Source of the DNA: a virus | IMG/VR virus record: IMGVR_UViG_3300008117_000010 | Coordinates: 1 to 64,000 of that record | Direction: 5' to 3' (one strand) | DNA: 64,000 nucleotides | In this document: positions 19,792 through 29,362 of the stretch, piece by piece | Numbering within the stretch: the first letter of the stretch is position 1 | Layout: each line of letters starts with the position of its first letter | Notes under the pieces: model-generated | Told to the model about the DNA's origin: nothing | The model's input: only the letters and a program-made list of their open reading frames with translations | Database searches by the model: none | Made by a program: the position numbers and the translations under genes

Positions 19792-20454
19792 ATGTCTAAA
19801 ACAAACATTGAAAAAAATGCTCCTAAAGGAGATGTTAAGTTTTCTTTATCTCTTACAGAGGAACAGAAAGCTGCAAAATCTAAAATTTTAGAAACTCCAA
19901 TTAACTTTTTAATTGGTCAAGCAGGAACAGGAAAGACTTTGGTTGCTGTTCAAATTGCTTTAGACATGTTTTTTAAAAGACTGATTAACAAAATTATTAT
20001 AACAAGACCTACTATTTCTACTGAAGAAAATGGTTTTTTACCAGGCTCTCTATCAGAGAAGATGGAACCTTGGTTAGTTCCTATTAGATCTAATATGCAA
20101 AAGGTATATGCTAAACCTGAAATATTAGAAAAGATGGAACAAAGTCATGATATTGAATTAGTTTCATTAAGTCATTTTCGTGGTAGGACTTTTGATAATG
20201 CTGTGTGTATAGTAGATGAATTTCAGAATCTTACTAAATCACAATTACAGATGTGTCTAGGTCGTCTAGGTAAAGACTCTAAAATTATCTTTACTGGAGA
20301 TAGTCAACAAATAGACCTTAGACCAAGAGACTTTTCTGCTGTTCATGACATATTTAAGATTGAGAATTCACAGTATGTAAGCAAGATTATTCTTAAAGAG
20401 AATCACAGACATGAAGCTCTTGAGGAAATATTTAAACTATTAAATGAATATTAA
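19792..20454 (+). CDS. PhoH-like P-loop ATPase, 220 aa
   Basis: ATP-binding protein of the PhoH family, linked to RNA/DNA handling. Motifs: Walker A GQAGTGKT (42-49), ITRPTISTEENGFLPGSLSE typical of PhoH, Walker B VDEFQN (about 141-146), TGDSQQIDL (about 168-176) and the C-terminal ILKENHRHEALEEIF. ATG 19792 is used; an upstream in-frame start would overlap the previous gene. The length matches the single-domain family form. Confidence 0.88.
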   Translation: MSKTNIEKNAPKGDVKFSLSLTEEQKAAKSKILETPINFLIGQAGTGKTLVAVQIALDMFFKRLINKIIITRPTISTEENGFLPGSLSEKMEPWLVPIRSNMQKVYAKPEILEKMEQSHDIELVSLSHFRGRTFDNAVCIVDEFQNLTKSQLQMCLGRLGKDSKIIFTGDSQQIDLRPRDFSAVHDIFKIENSQYVSKIILKENHRHEALEEIFKLLNEY

Positions 20455-20455
20455 T

Positions 20456-22660
20456 ATGTCATTTATATCAGTTCCTACATATAATGGTGAGTGGTCATAT
20501 ACTGAATTTGAAACACGAGAATCTTTTAGAGACTATTTAGTATCTATTTTTAAAGAACCCGGTGAATATGGTTTTGATGAAATGTCGAAACTATTTAATG
20601 AGCAAGCACAAAACTTTAATAAAAGTGGATTCTACTGTTCATTCCCAGAAGGAACTAAAGACTTTAGAAAGTATTGGGATAATGAAAAAGAAAAATGTCG
20701 TAAGGGAGTAATCTTTATATCTGATGACAAGCATTGGTATATCACTAGAGATTACTATATGTGGCTTAACTTTCTACCAATCTTTAATAAAGAGATACAG
20801 AAGTTTGGTTTTGCGGATGTACGTGATGCTCAATACCATATGGCATTATATGAGGTTATTGCAGAACTTAGTTATAAACATGCAGCGATTCTTAAAAAAC
20901 GACAGATTGCATCATCATATTTACATGCTGGTAAATTAATTAATCAGTTATGGTTTGAAGAAGGGGTTACTCTTAAAATGGGAGCTAGCCTAAAAGATTA
21001 TATAAATGAAAAGGGAACATGGAAGTTTTTAAATGAATATGAAACCTTTTTAAATAAACATACTGCATGGTATAGACCAATGAATCCACATAAGGCTTTA
21101 TTCTGGCAACAAAAAATTGAAACAGAAACTCATGTAGGAAATAAAAAGCGTAAATCAGAAATTGGTCTTAAGGGTGTAATACAAGGTATGTCTTTTGAAA
21201 AAGATCCTACAAGTGGCGTAGGTGGACCTTGTAAATACTTCTTTCATGAAGAAGCAGGTATTGCTCCTAAGATGGATGAAACATTTGGTTATATAAAACC
21301 TGCACTTAAATCAGGTATGATAACTACAGGTATGTTTATTGCCGCTGGTTCTGTGGGTGATTTGGATCAATGTGAACCATTAAAGGATATGATACTTGAT
21401 CCTGATGCTCATGATATTTATCCAGTTAAATCAAACTTAATTGATAAACATAATACTATTGGTTTTAGTGGATTATTTATTCCGGAACAATGGTCTATGC
21501 CCCCATACATTGATGAATATGGAAATTCATTAGTAGAAGAAGCTTTAGTTGCATTAGATGAATACTTTATAGAATGTAAAAGAAAGATGTCTCCTCAAGC
21601 TTATCAACTTGAAATTTCACAGCATCCAAGAAATATTGAGGAAGCATTTGCATTTAGAAAAGAATCAGTTTTTCCACTAGAATTAGTTGGAGCTCAACTT
21701 CGAAGAATAGAAGATAAAGTATATCCATATGAACATCTTGAGATATATAGAAATGCAGAAGGTTATCCTGCTGTAAAAGAGACAAATAAATTACCAATAC
21801 TAGAATTTCCAATATCTAAAAAAACAGAAGATAAAACAGGTTGCTTAGTTGTATATGAAAGACCAAGAAGCAATACAGATTTTGGAACTTATTATGCATC
21901 TATTGACCCTGTTTCAGAAGGTAAAACAACTACATCTGAATCTCTTTGTTCAATTATAGTTTATCGTAATCCAACAGAGGTTACAAAAATTAATGGTGAA
22001 GAGACAGAAACATATATTGAACATGATATGATTGTTGCTACATGGTGTGGACGATATGATGATTTAAAGAAAACACATGAACAACTTGAACTTATTATTG
22101 AATGGTATAATGCTTGGACTATTGTTGAAAACAACGTAAGTCTATTTATTCAATATATGATAAGTAGAAAAAAACAAAAATATTTAGTACCGAGAAGTCA
22201 AATATTATTTCTAAAAGAATTAGGCGCTAATGCTAATGTATATCAAGAATATGGTTGGAAAAATACAGGAACAATTTTTAAGAGTCATATGCTCAGTTAT
22301 GGTATCCAGTTTTTACAAGAAGAGTTGGATGTTATTACAAAAGATAATGGAGAAATTGTCAAAACTATTTATGGTGTTGAACGCATTCCTGATCTAATGC
22401 TCTTAAAAGAAATGGTAAGTTATTATGATGGTTTAAACGTTGACCGACTAGTAACTTATTGTGCATTAGTCGCATTTGCAAAAGTGCAACAAGCTAATAG
22501 AGGTTTTAAAAAACGCATTGATATAATTGAAAGACCCAAATCATTGCAAAAAGGTAATAAATTTAGTAAATTAAATATGAGCCCATTCCGTCATTTAGGC
22601 GGAAACCAGCAATTTACAAACATGAAAATGCCAAAAAAAGCATTTAGAAATTTAAAATAA
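20456..22660 (+). CDS. terL: Terminase large subunit (TerL)
   Basis: DNA-packaging motor, 734 residues. The ATPase half carries an unusual Walker A-like KKRQIASSYLHAG (about 146-158) and Walker B YFFHEEAG (about 260-267). The nuclease half carries ASIDPV (Asp near 484), IVENNV (Glu near 557) and NVDRLVTYCALV (Asp near 662), an RNase H-fold set of acidic residues. The lack of a Lys in the Walker A core is discussed as a finding. ATG 20456 follows the PhoH stop by 1 nt; an overlapping ATG at 20444 is possible. The portal gene follows after 1 nt. Confidence 0.9.
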   Translation: MSFISVPTYNGEWSYTEFETRESFRDYLVSIFKEPGEYGFDEMSKLFNEQAQNFNKSGFYCSFPEGTKDFRKYWDNEKEKCRKGVIFISDDKHWYITRDYYMWLNFLPIFNKEIQKFGFADVRDAQYHMALYEVIAELSYKHAAILKKRQIASSYLHAGKLINQLWFEEGVTLKMGASLKDYINEKGTWKFLNEYETFLNKHTAWYRPMNPHKALFWQQKIETETHVGNKKRKSEIGLKGVIQGMSFEKDPTSGVGGPCKYFFHEEAGIAPKMDETFGYIKPALKSGMITTGMFIAAGSVGDLDQCEPLKDMILDPDAHDIYPVKSNLIDKHNTIGFSGLFIPEQWSMPPYIDEYGNSLVEEALVALDEYFIECKRKMSPQAYQLEISQHPRNIEEAFAFRKESVFPLELVGAQLRRIEDKVYPYEHLEIYRNAEGYPAVKETNKLPILEFPISKKTEDKTGCLVVYERPRSNTDFGTYYASIDPVSEGKTTTSESLCSIIVYRNPTEVTKINGEETETYIEHDMIVATWCGRYDDLKKTHEQLELIIEWYNAWTIVENNVSLFIQYMISRKKQKYLVPRSQILFLKELGANANVYQEYGWKNTGTIFKSHMLSYGIQFLQEELDVITKDNGEIVKTIYGVERIPDLMLLKEMVSYYDGLNVDRLVTYCALVAFAKVQQANRGFKKRIDIIERPKSLQKGNKFSKLNMSPFRHLGGNQQFTNMKMPKKAFRNLK

Positions 22661-22661
22661 T

Positions 22662-25427
22662 ATGCAAATATATAATGCCTTACAATTAAAAAATGGTGCA
22701 AAAGCGGAATACAACCGCATGGGTACTCTTAATCAACCTATTCAATTTATTCCTAAAAAGAAAAAAGATCAAGAGTGGGCAGCATGGAATATGGACTGGT
22801 TAGAGTTTGAAGGTACACGTCAAGTAAGGCGTAATGCACGAAGACTTTTAAAGAACTATAAGCTTGCAAAAGGTATAATTGATAAAACTGATTATATAGT
22901 TGAAGAAGATAATGAGTATGCTGATTTAATTGAAGTGCTTACTAAAGAAGATCAATCAGCATTAGAATTAAAATTTTATCCAATAATACCTAACGTTATA
23001 AATGTTTTAGCTAACGAATTTGCTAAAAGATCTACACGTGTTACATATCGTGCTGTTGATGAGAATTCATATAACGACATGATTGAAATAAAAAGACAGC
23101 AAATTGAAGATTATCTTATATACAATGCAACGCAAGAGTTAATGCTCAAACTTTCTGATGCAGGAATGGATTTAGCTACTGAACAAGCTCAACAACAACT
23201 TGCACCGGATAATATTAAATCATTACCAGAAATACAATCTTATTTTGATAAGACTTATAGATCTAATGTTGAGCAATGGGCAGAACATCAACATAAAGAA
23301 GATAGTGAAAGATATGGTTTAGATGAATTAGAAGAGCGTGGATTCCGCGATATGTTAATTACAGATCGTGAGTTTTGGCACTTTAGAATGATGGATGATG
23401 ATTATAGTATAGAGCTATGGAACCCTGTACTAACCTTTTATAATAAATCACCAGAAGCTAGATATATATCTGAGGGTAATTGGGTTGGTAAATTTGATAT
23501 GTTCACTGTAGCAGATGTTATTGATCGCTATGGTTGGATGATGACTGAAGAACAACTTGAATCATTAGAAGCTATATATCCAGTTAGATCTGCAGGTTAT
23601 CCAATTCAAGGATATCAAAATGATGGTTCATATTATGATGCAACTAAATCTCATGCATGGAATACAAATAGACCATCATTAGGTTATCGTCAGTTTACTT
23701 CTTATTTTGACAATAGATTTCCTGGAGGCGATGTGATAGATCACATTATGTCTGAGAGTGAAGACTACTTTGATTTAGGTAATAGTAATCTTTTACGAGT
23801 TACAACTGCATATTGGAAATCTCAAGTTAAGGTTGGACACTTAACCAAGATTGATGAATCAGGCGAAGTAACTACAGAAATAGTAAGTGAAGATTATAAA
23901 ATAGTAGATAAACCACTTTATAATACAAACCTTAAATTAAATAAGACAAAAGATAATCTTATTTTTGGTGAGCATATTGATTGGATTTGGATTAATGAAG
24001 TTTGGGGTGGAATTAAAATAGGACCTCATCGTCCATCTTATTGGGGTACAGGTGATCCCGGTGGTATAACGCCTATCTATTTAGGTATTTCTCAAAACTT
24101 AATTAAGCCTTTGAAGTTCCAATTTAAAGGTGAGAATAATCTATATGGTTGTAAATTACCAGTAGAAGGTTCTATATTCTCTGATAGGAATACTAATTCA
24201 GTTTCATTAGTTGATTTAATGAAACCATTCCAAATAGCTTATAATATTGTTAATAATCAGATTGCTGATATTCTTGTTGACGAGTTAGGTACCGTTATTT
24301 TATTGGATCAAAACGCCTTACCACGTCATTCTCTTGGTGAAGACTGGGGCAAGAATAATTTAGCTAAAGCATATGTGGCAATGAAGAACTTCCAAATGTT
24401 GCCATTAGATACAACTATTACAAATACTGAAAATGCTTTAGCCTTTCAACACTACCAACCGCTGGATCTTTCTCAAACAAATAGACTACTTGGTAGAATT
24501 CAATTAGCTAACTATTTTAAAATGCAAGCCTTTGAAACAATAGGAATTACTCCTCAAAGACTTGGACAACAAATAGGTGCTGAAACAGCAACAGGAATAC
24601 AGCAATCTATTAATGCCTCATATGCTCAAACTGAAAGTTATTTTATTCAACACGCAGATTATTTAATGCCACGTGTACATAGAATGCGTACAGATTTAGC
24701 ACAATACTATCAATCAGAAAATCCATCAGTTAGATTACAGTATATTACTTCAACTGAAGAAAGAGCATTTTTTGAAATTGAAGGAACAGATCTTTTAATG
24801 CGTGATTTAAATATTCATTGTACAACTAAATCAAATCATAGAGCAATACTAGAGCAACTAAAGCAATTAGCTTTAAGTAATAATACAACTGGTGCTTCAA
24901 TTTTTGATTTAGGTAATATTGTTAAAGCAGAATCTATTTCTGAAATAAATGAAATATTAAAAGACACAGAGCAAAAATCTGAAATGCGTAGACAACAAGA
25001 AATGCAACAGCAGCAACAAATGCAGGAGCAAATGATTCAAGCTAAGCAAGAAGAAGAAAGACTTAAGCGTGAATATGAAGCTATGGAATCAGATAAAAAT
25101 CGTCAAAAGGATTTATTAATTGCTCAAATAAGAGCTGCAGGATATGGAGCTATGCAAGATATTAATCAAAACTTACAATCTGATTATATGGATGCAATAG
25201 AATCAATTCAAAAATCTGAGCAATATCAGGAACAAATGAATTTGCAATCTAATGCTCAATCACTTAGTAGTCAGCAACATAGAGATAAAATGAATATTGA
25301 ACAACAGAAATTAGCTATTGCTCAACAAAAGTTAATGACTGAATTAGAAATTGCAAAAACTAATAAAAATCAATATGACTTAATGACAAAAAGTAAGCAA
25401 GAAAAAACAAATAAAAAGAAGAAATAA
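22662..25427 (+). CDS. Portal protein, 921 aa
   Basis: Forms the dodecameric DNA gate at one capsid vertex. Evidence: directly downstream of TerL, large size typical of crAss-like portals, an N-terminal alpha/beta part with long helices, the segment LLGRIQLANYFKMQAFETIG and TPQRLGQQIGAETATGIQQS (resembling the portal stem helix region), and a long C-terminal Gln/Glu-rich coiled coil (about 750-921: MRRQQEMQQQQQMQEQMIQA). The latter may be a barrel-like extension. No frameshift seen. Confidence 0.87.
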   Translation: MQIYNALQLKNGAKAEYNRMGTLNQPIQFIPKKKKDQEWAAWNMDWLEFEGTRQVRRNARRLLKNYKLAKGIIDKTDYIVEEDNEYADLIEVLTKEDQSALELKFYPIIPNVINVLANEFAKRSTRVTYRAVDENSYNDMIEIKRQQIEDYLIYNATQELMLKLSDAGMDLATEQAQQQLAPDNIKSLPEIQSYFDKTYRSNVEQWAEHQHKEDSERYGLDELEERGFRDMLITDREFWHFRMMDDDYSIELWNPVLTFYNKSPEARYISEGNWVGKFDMFTVADVIDRYGWMMTEEQLESLEAIYPVRSAGYPIQGYQNDGSYYDATKSHAWNTNRPSLGYRQFTSYFDNRFPGGDVIDHIMSESEDYFDLGNSNLLRVTTAYWKSQVKVGHLTKIDESGEVTTEIVSEDYKIVDKPLYNTNLKLNKTKDNLIFGEHIDWIWINEVWGGIKIGPHRPSYWGTGDPGGITPIYLGISQNLIKPLKFQFKGENNLYGCKLPVEGSIFSDRNTNSVSLVDLMKPFQIAYNIVNNQIADILVDELGTVILLDQNALPRHSLGEDWGKNNLAKAYVAMKNFQMLPLDTTITNTENALAFQHYQPLDLSQTNRLLGRIQLANYFKMQAFETIGITPQRLGQQIGAETATGIQQSINASYAQTESYFIQHADYLMPRVHRMRTDLAQYYQSENPSVRLQYITSTEERAFFEIEGTDLLMRDLNIHCTTKSNHRAILEQLKQLALSNNTTGASIFDLGNIVKAESISEINEILKDTEQKSEMRRQQEMQQQQQMQEQMIQAKQEEERLKREYEAMESDKNRQKDLLIAQIRAAGYGAMQDINQNLQSDYMDAIESIQKSEQYQEQMNLQSNAQSLSSQQHRDKMNIEQQKLAIAQQKLMTELEIAKTNKNQYDLMTKSKQEKTNKKKK

Positions 25428-25533
25428 ATATCTATTGCCATATAATTAAGTTTTATTTTTTTAAGTACTTAATTTATAAAGTTTAAATTTAGATTTTTAC
25501 ATAAATTATTATTGAACATTAAACCAACAAAAT

Positions 25534-26739
25534 ATGTCGACCAATAAAGAAACCACAACAGTAGAACAAGTTGATGTTAACTTGGATGAACTGTTAGGAA
25601 CACCAGGAGCAGAAAATGTAATGCTTCCTGAAGAACCAAAGAAACCTAGCATCTTTTCTAAAGATGAATTGGATATGTCGTTCATTGACAAGCCTGATGA
25701 CGAAGATGAGAGTGATGAAGAAAAAACTGTCTCAAAGTCTACTATAAAAGCTTTAGAAAATCTAAATAGCTTAATTCAAGAAAGCGATGAAGATATAAAT
25801 AAAGGCGGTAGACCTAAAATTGAGAAGAGTGGCATTGCAGAAGTATTAACAAAACTTGTTGAGAAAGGTGAGATATTTCCTTTTGATGATGACAAGAATT
25901 TTGATGATTACACAATGCAAGACTTTGAAGATTTAATTCAAGCCAATATTGCGGAGCGTGAAAAAAATATTCGTCGTAATACACCAAAAGAATTTTTTGA
26001 AGCATTACCAGAAGAACTTCAATATGCTGCTAAATATGTAGCAGATGGAGGTAATGATTTAAAAGGTTTGTTCCGCGTGTTAGCACAAACCGAAGAAGTT
26101 TTTGATTTAGATCCTGAAACAGAACATGGTCAAAAACAAATAGTAAGAGAATACTTAAGTGCTACTAATTTTGGTGAACCCGATGAAATTGAAGAAGAAA
26201 TTGAAAGTTGGTTAGATAGGGGTGAACTCGAAGCTAAAGCTATGAAGTTCAAACCAAAGTTGGATAAAATGCAAGAAGAAATTTTACAAGTAAAACTTGC
26301 AGAACAAGAACGTATTAAACAACAGCAACAAGCTGCTGCTCAAAACTACATGAAGAATGTATATGATACTCTTGCAACTGGACAACTTGGTGGAGTTAAG
26401 CTTGATAAAAAAACTCAAGGTTTACTTTATTCTGGTTTAGTTCAACCACAATATCCATCTATGTCAGGAAGACCTACTAATCTTTTGGGTCATTTGCTAG
26501 AGAAGTATCAATACGTAGAACCAAGGCATGATTTAATTGCTGAAGCTCTATGGTTACTAGCAGATCCAGATGGTTATAAAAGTAAAATTATGTCTCAAGG
26601 TTCAAAACAAGCTGTTGAAAAAACTGTGAGACAATTAAAAACTGCACAAGCAAGAATGACAACTTCTGCTCCTGTAGTTGAAAAAGAAGAAACTAAAACA
26701 AGGAGAATTCCTCGGAGTTCAAACTTTTTTAAACGTTAA
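25534..26739 (+). CDS. Probable scaffolding protein, 401 aa
   Basis: Lies between portal and capsid genes. Very acidic N-terminal third (DEDESDEEKTVSKSTIKALE), a helical middle (LDKMQEEILQVKLAEQERIK then QQQQAAAQNYM), and a basic C-terminus (KTRRIPRSSNFFKR). Acidic-helical-basic layout at this position fits a scaffold that drives procapsid assembly. Preceded by a 106-nt spacer containing AATTAAGT/ACTTAATT, a weak terminator-like repeat. Confidence 0.72.
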   Translation: MSTNKETTTVEQVDVNLDELLGTPGAENVMLPEEPKKPSIFSKDELDMSFIDKPDDEDESDEEKTVSKSTIKALENLNSLIQESDEDINKGGRPKIEKSGIAEVLTKLVEKGEIFPFDDDKNFDDYTMQDFEDLIQANIAEREKNIRRNTPKEFFEALPEELQYAAKYVADGGNDLKGLFRVLAQTEEVFDLDPETEHGQKQIVREYLSATNFGEPDEIEEEIESWLDRGELEAKAMKFKPKLDKMQEEILQVKLAEQERIKQQQQAAAQNYMKNVYDTLATGQLGGVKLDKKTQGLLYSGLVQPQYPSMSGRPTNLLGHLLEKYQYVEPRHDLIAEALWLLADPDGYKSKIMSQGSKQAVEKTVRQLKTAQARMTTSAPVVEKEETKTRRIPRSSNFFKR

Positions 26740-26773
26740 CTATAAATTATTAAACAATTAAAACTTTAAAACA

Positions 26774-27028
26774 ATGAAAAAAAAATCTATGCCTAAAGCT
26801 CAAGTCGGTAAAGGAATACAAAAAGTCGGCAAAAAGGTTGAGCAAGTAGAAAAAAAAGTTGGTAGTACAGCACGTGGTCTTAAACAAGATTTAAAAAAAG
26901 CTGATGACTATCTTGAAAAAAGATATCCAAATGCAATTGGCAAAAACCCTTACTATCAGGGTGCAAAGAAAGTTGTAAAAACCGCTCTTGGTATGAAAAA
27001 GAAAGGCGGATCTACAAAGAAAAAATAA
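26774..27028 (+). CDS. Small very basic protein, 84 aa
   Basis: Begins MKKKSMPKAQVGKGIQKVGK and ends MKKKGGSTKKK; about a third of the residues are Lys. Middle segment TARGLKQDLKKADDYLEKRY is helical. It may bind packaged DNA or the capsid interior. Directly upstream of the major capsid gene. Confidence 0.72.
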   Translation: MKKKSMPKAQVGKGIQKVGKKVEQVEKKVGSTARGLKQDLKKADDYLEKRYPNAIGKNPYYQGAKKVVKTALGMKKKGGSTKKK

Positions 27029-27057
27029 TTTTTAACCCTTAATTATAATAAATAAAA

Positions 27058-28677
27058 ATGGCAACACCAGTTCTAAACAATGGTATATTTCTACGGGATA
27101 CCAGCTACGACGTTAGCTCGCACGTAGATTCTTACCACTTAACTAACATGCTGCGTGATGCAGATCCTCTTGATTTAGGTCCCGTTGATTTATGGGCAAT
27201 GACTCAAAAAGTGGAGATGCCTCTCTATCAAATGTCTAGCTTCGGTGGTCAGAACGTTATTTTAGTTGACAATGCACGCGGTGAGTACAAGTGGCAAACC
27301 CCACACGTACTTGATTTACCTTACATTGTTGATACAGTTGAAACCGGAAACTTACCCGTAGGTGCGGATGGTATTCCTTTCAAAATTAAAATTTCTCGCA
27401 GAGAATTCGGTCATGGTGATATCATCACTTATGATAAATTCAATGGTCTTGAAATGTACATTACTGCTGATGATATTCTTCCCCTTGGTGAAGGATTTTT
27501 GTACACTGTACAATTAGTAAATAATGACAATACTCAGACTCTTGATCCTACCGTTTTCTTAAGGCCTGGAACTAAAATCTTCCGCAAAGGTTCTGCACGT
27601 GGAGAATATGGAGAGCGTTTCTCTGATATCACCACTTCAGCAGGATTCCGTGAATTCTACAATTTCGTAGGTGGTGCTGAAGCTCACGTTCACTATTCTA
27701 TTTCATCTCGTGCAGACTTGATGATTAAAGGTGGTCTTAACGCTGATGGTACTGTACCCGTTACTGAAATTTGGAGATCATTTGATAAAACTGTTGATCC
27801 TTCAGTTTCTAACTTAGAGGATATGGTTAAGAAAATGGGTCCTGATTATGTTAAATCAGCTATGAAAAATGGCTCACTTTCTCGCACGTTTATGACCGCA
27901 ATGGAAGCTGCTCACCTTACTAAAATTGCCAATGACATTGAGCAATATCTTATGTGGGGACAGGGTGGTCGCGTTCGCCAAGATGGTCCCGATGATATTC
28001 GTTTATCTGTGGGTCTTTGGAAGCAGCTCGATAACTCTTTCAAGCGTATTTATAACAAAGCTAACTTTAACTTAGATTTATTCCGTTCTGAAATTTACAA
28101 TTTCTACGCAGGTAAAGTAGACTTCCAAGGTCCAGATCCTAAGCGTCAATTGATTGTACAAACTGGAATGGGTGGAATGCGTATGGTTAATGAAGCTATT
28201 AGGCGTGAAGCTGTTAACTCAGGACTCGTTATTCAAGCTGCTGACATTGGTGCTATTACCAGCAAAGGTATGGATCTTGGATTTGGATTTGCATATACTA
28301 GCTATATCATTCCTTTCCTTGCTAATGTTAAGTTTGTTCTGAACCCTGCATTTGACAACTTACATACCAACGATGTTGAAAACCCAATCATTGATGGTTT
28401 CCCATTGTCTTCATATAGCTTTATTATTTTCGATATTACCGATAATACCAACGATAATATCTTCTTGCTCAAACTTTCTTGGGACAATCAATTGAAGTGG
28501 TTCTATCAAAATGGTACCATGGACTATATGGGACGTTCACAAGGTTTTGCTTCAAGCGGACAATTTAACGGATATCGTGTATATATGACTCAAACGATGC
28601 CAGCTATTTGGGTAAAAGACCCAACTAAAGTGTTGAAGATCGTTATGAGAAACCCTGTAACCGGAGGTTCACTCTAA
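27058..28677 (+). CDS. Major capsid protein, 539 aa
   Basis: Shell protein, inferred HK97 fold. Support: position after the scaffold-like gene, size, GC and codon usage richer than its neighbours (consistent with very high expression), and a strong terminator right after the stop. Sequence marks include LDLPYIVDTVETGNLPVGAD, KISRREFGHGDIITYDKFNG (E-loop/P-domain-like), an extended spine-helix region near 250-300 (DMVKKMGPDYVKSAMKNGSL) and QLIVQTGMGGMRMVNEAIRR. The N-terminus MATPVLNNGIFLRDTSYDVS resembles crAss-like capsid proteins. Confidence 0.88.
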   Translation: MATPVLNNGIFLRDTSYDVSSHVDSYHLTNMLRDADPLDLGPVDLWAMTQKVEMPLYQMSSFGGQNVILVDNARGEYKWQTPHVLDLPYIVDTVETGNLPVGADGIPFKIKISRREFGHGDIITYDKFNGLEMYITADDILPLGEGFLYTVQLVNNDNTQTLDPTVFLRPGTKIFRKGSARGEYGERFSDITTSAGFREFYNFVGGAEAHVHYSISSRADLMIKGGLNADGTVPVTEIWRSFDKTVDPSVSNLEDMVKKMGPDYVKSAMKNGSLSRTFMTAMEAAHLTKIANDIEQYLMWGQGGRVRQDGPDDIRLSVGLWKQLDNSFKRIYNKANFNLDLFRSEIYNFYAGKVDFQGPDPKRQLIVQTGMGGMRMVNEAIRREAVNSGLVIQAADIGAITSKGMDLGFGFAYTSYIIPFLANVKFVLNPAFDNLHTNDVENPIIDGFPLSSYSFIIFDITDNTNDNIFLLKLSWDNQLKWFYQNGTMDYMGRSQGFASSGQFNGYRVYMTQTMPAIWVKDPTKVLKIVMRNPVTGGSL

Positions 28678-28690
28678 TAATAGGATTTCA

Positions 28691-28721
28691 AAATAGGGGG
28701 AGCTTTAAACTCCCCCTATTT
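28691..28721 (+). terminator. Strong terminator after the capsid gene
   Basis: Perfect 12-bp stem AAATAGGGGGAG with CTCCCCCTATTT around CTTTAAA, followed by AAATTAAAT. Confidence 0.87.
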
Positions 28722-28756
28722 AAATTAAATAAATTTAAATCTTAATATATATAACG

Positions 28757-29203
28757 ATGGCTATTTACGCTCTTAAAAATAAATCTTGGGCATACCAGTA
28801 TTTAAACTCTAAACTAACTGATTTACGTCATAACCTTTTAGGTTATCGTACATATAAAGTAATGCTTACGCAAAGTCTAACCGATGCCCCCGTTGCTACG
28901 GTTATAGATAATTCTTTAGGTTTGGATGTTACATATTCATATGTAGGTCCTGGAACTTACGTATTAACTACAAGCAATGCTTTATTTGCAACTCCTACTG
29001 AAACGGTTCAAGGTAAAAAATTAGAAGTAACAATTACTCCTAGTTCATCTATTCTTGTTGCAGATACTATTGCATTTACAGCATATCCTGTATTTTTTAA
29101 TACAGTAGGAATTCAATCAGTAAATTTAACAACCGCAGTAAATGACGATGATTTAATTGGAAATTTCTGTTCAGTTGTTTTAGAAATTAAAGTTTATAAC
29201 TAA
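28757..29203 (+). CDS. Structural protein next to capsid, 148 aa
   Basis: Begins MAIYALKNKSWAYQYLNSKL; the rest is beta-rich (TYSYVGPGTYVLTTSNALFA, KKLEVTITPSSSILVADTIA). Position and composition fit a head decoration or auxiliary capsid protein. It is preceded by CTTAATATATA (28741-28751), similar to the putative late promoter motif. Not assigned to a known family. Confidence 0.72.
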   Translation: MAIYALKNKSWAYQYLNSKLTDLRHNLLGYRTYKVMLTQSLTDAPVATVIDNSLGLDVTYSYVGPGTYVLTTSNALFATPTETVQGKKLEVTITPSSSILVADTIAFTAYPVFFNTVGIQSVNLTTAVNDDDLIGNFCSVVLEIKVYN

Positions 29204-29217
29204 TTAAATATAAAAAT

Positions 29218-29334
29218 ATGAACCGATTTACTCAACAATCATTTGAACAGTGGCTTGATCATGTATGCACGCCACTTGACGATAACGGTGCAAAAGCAGC
29301 AGAAATACTTGCTTTAGTACTTAGTAAACTATAA
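29218..29334 (+). CDS. Very small protein, 38 aa
   Basis: ATG 29218 opens MNRFTQQSFEQWLDHVCTPL and ends LALVLSKL. Helical and amphipathic. It fills the gap between two structural genes with an A-rich leader like theirs. No family recognised. Confidence 0.58.
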   Translation: MNRFTQQSFEQWLDHVCTPLDDNGAKAAEILALVLSKL

Positions 29335-29362
29335 TAAATAATTAATAATTAAAACCAACATC

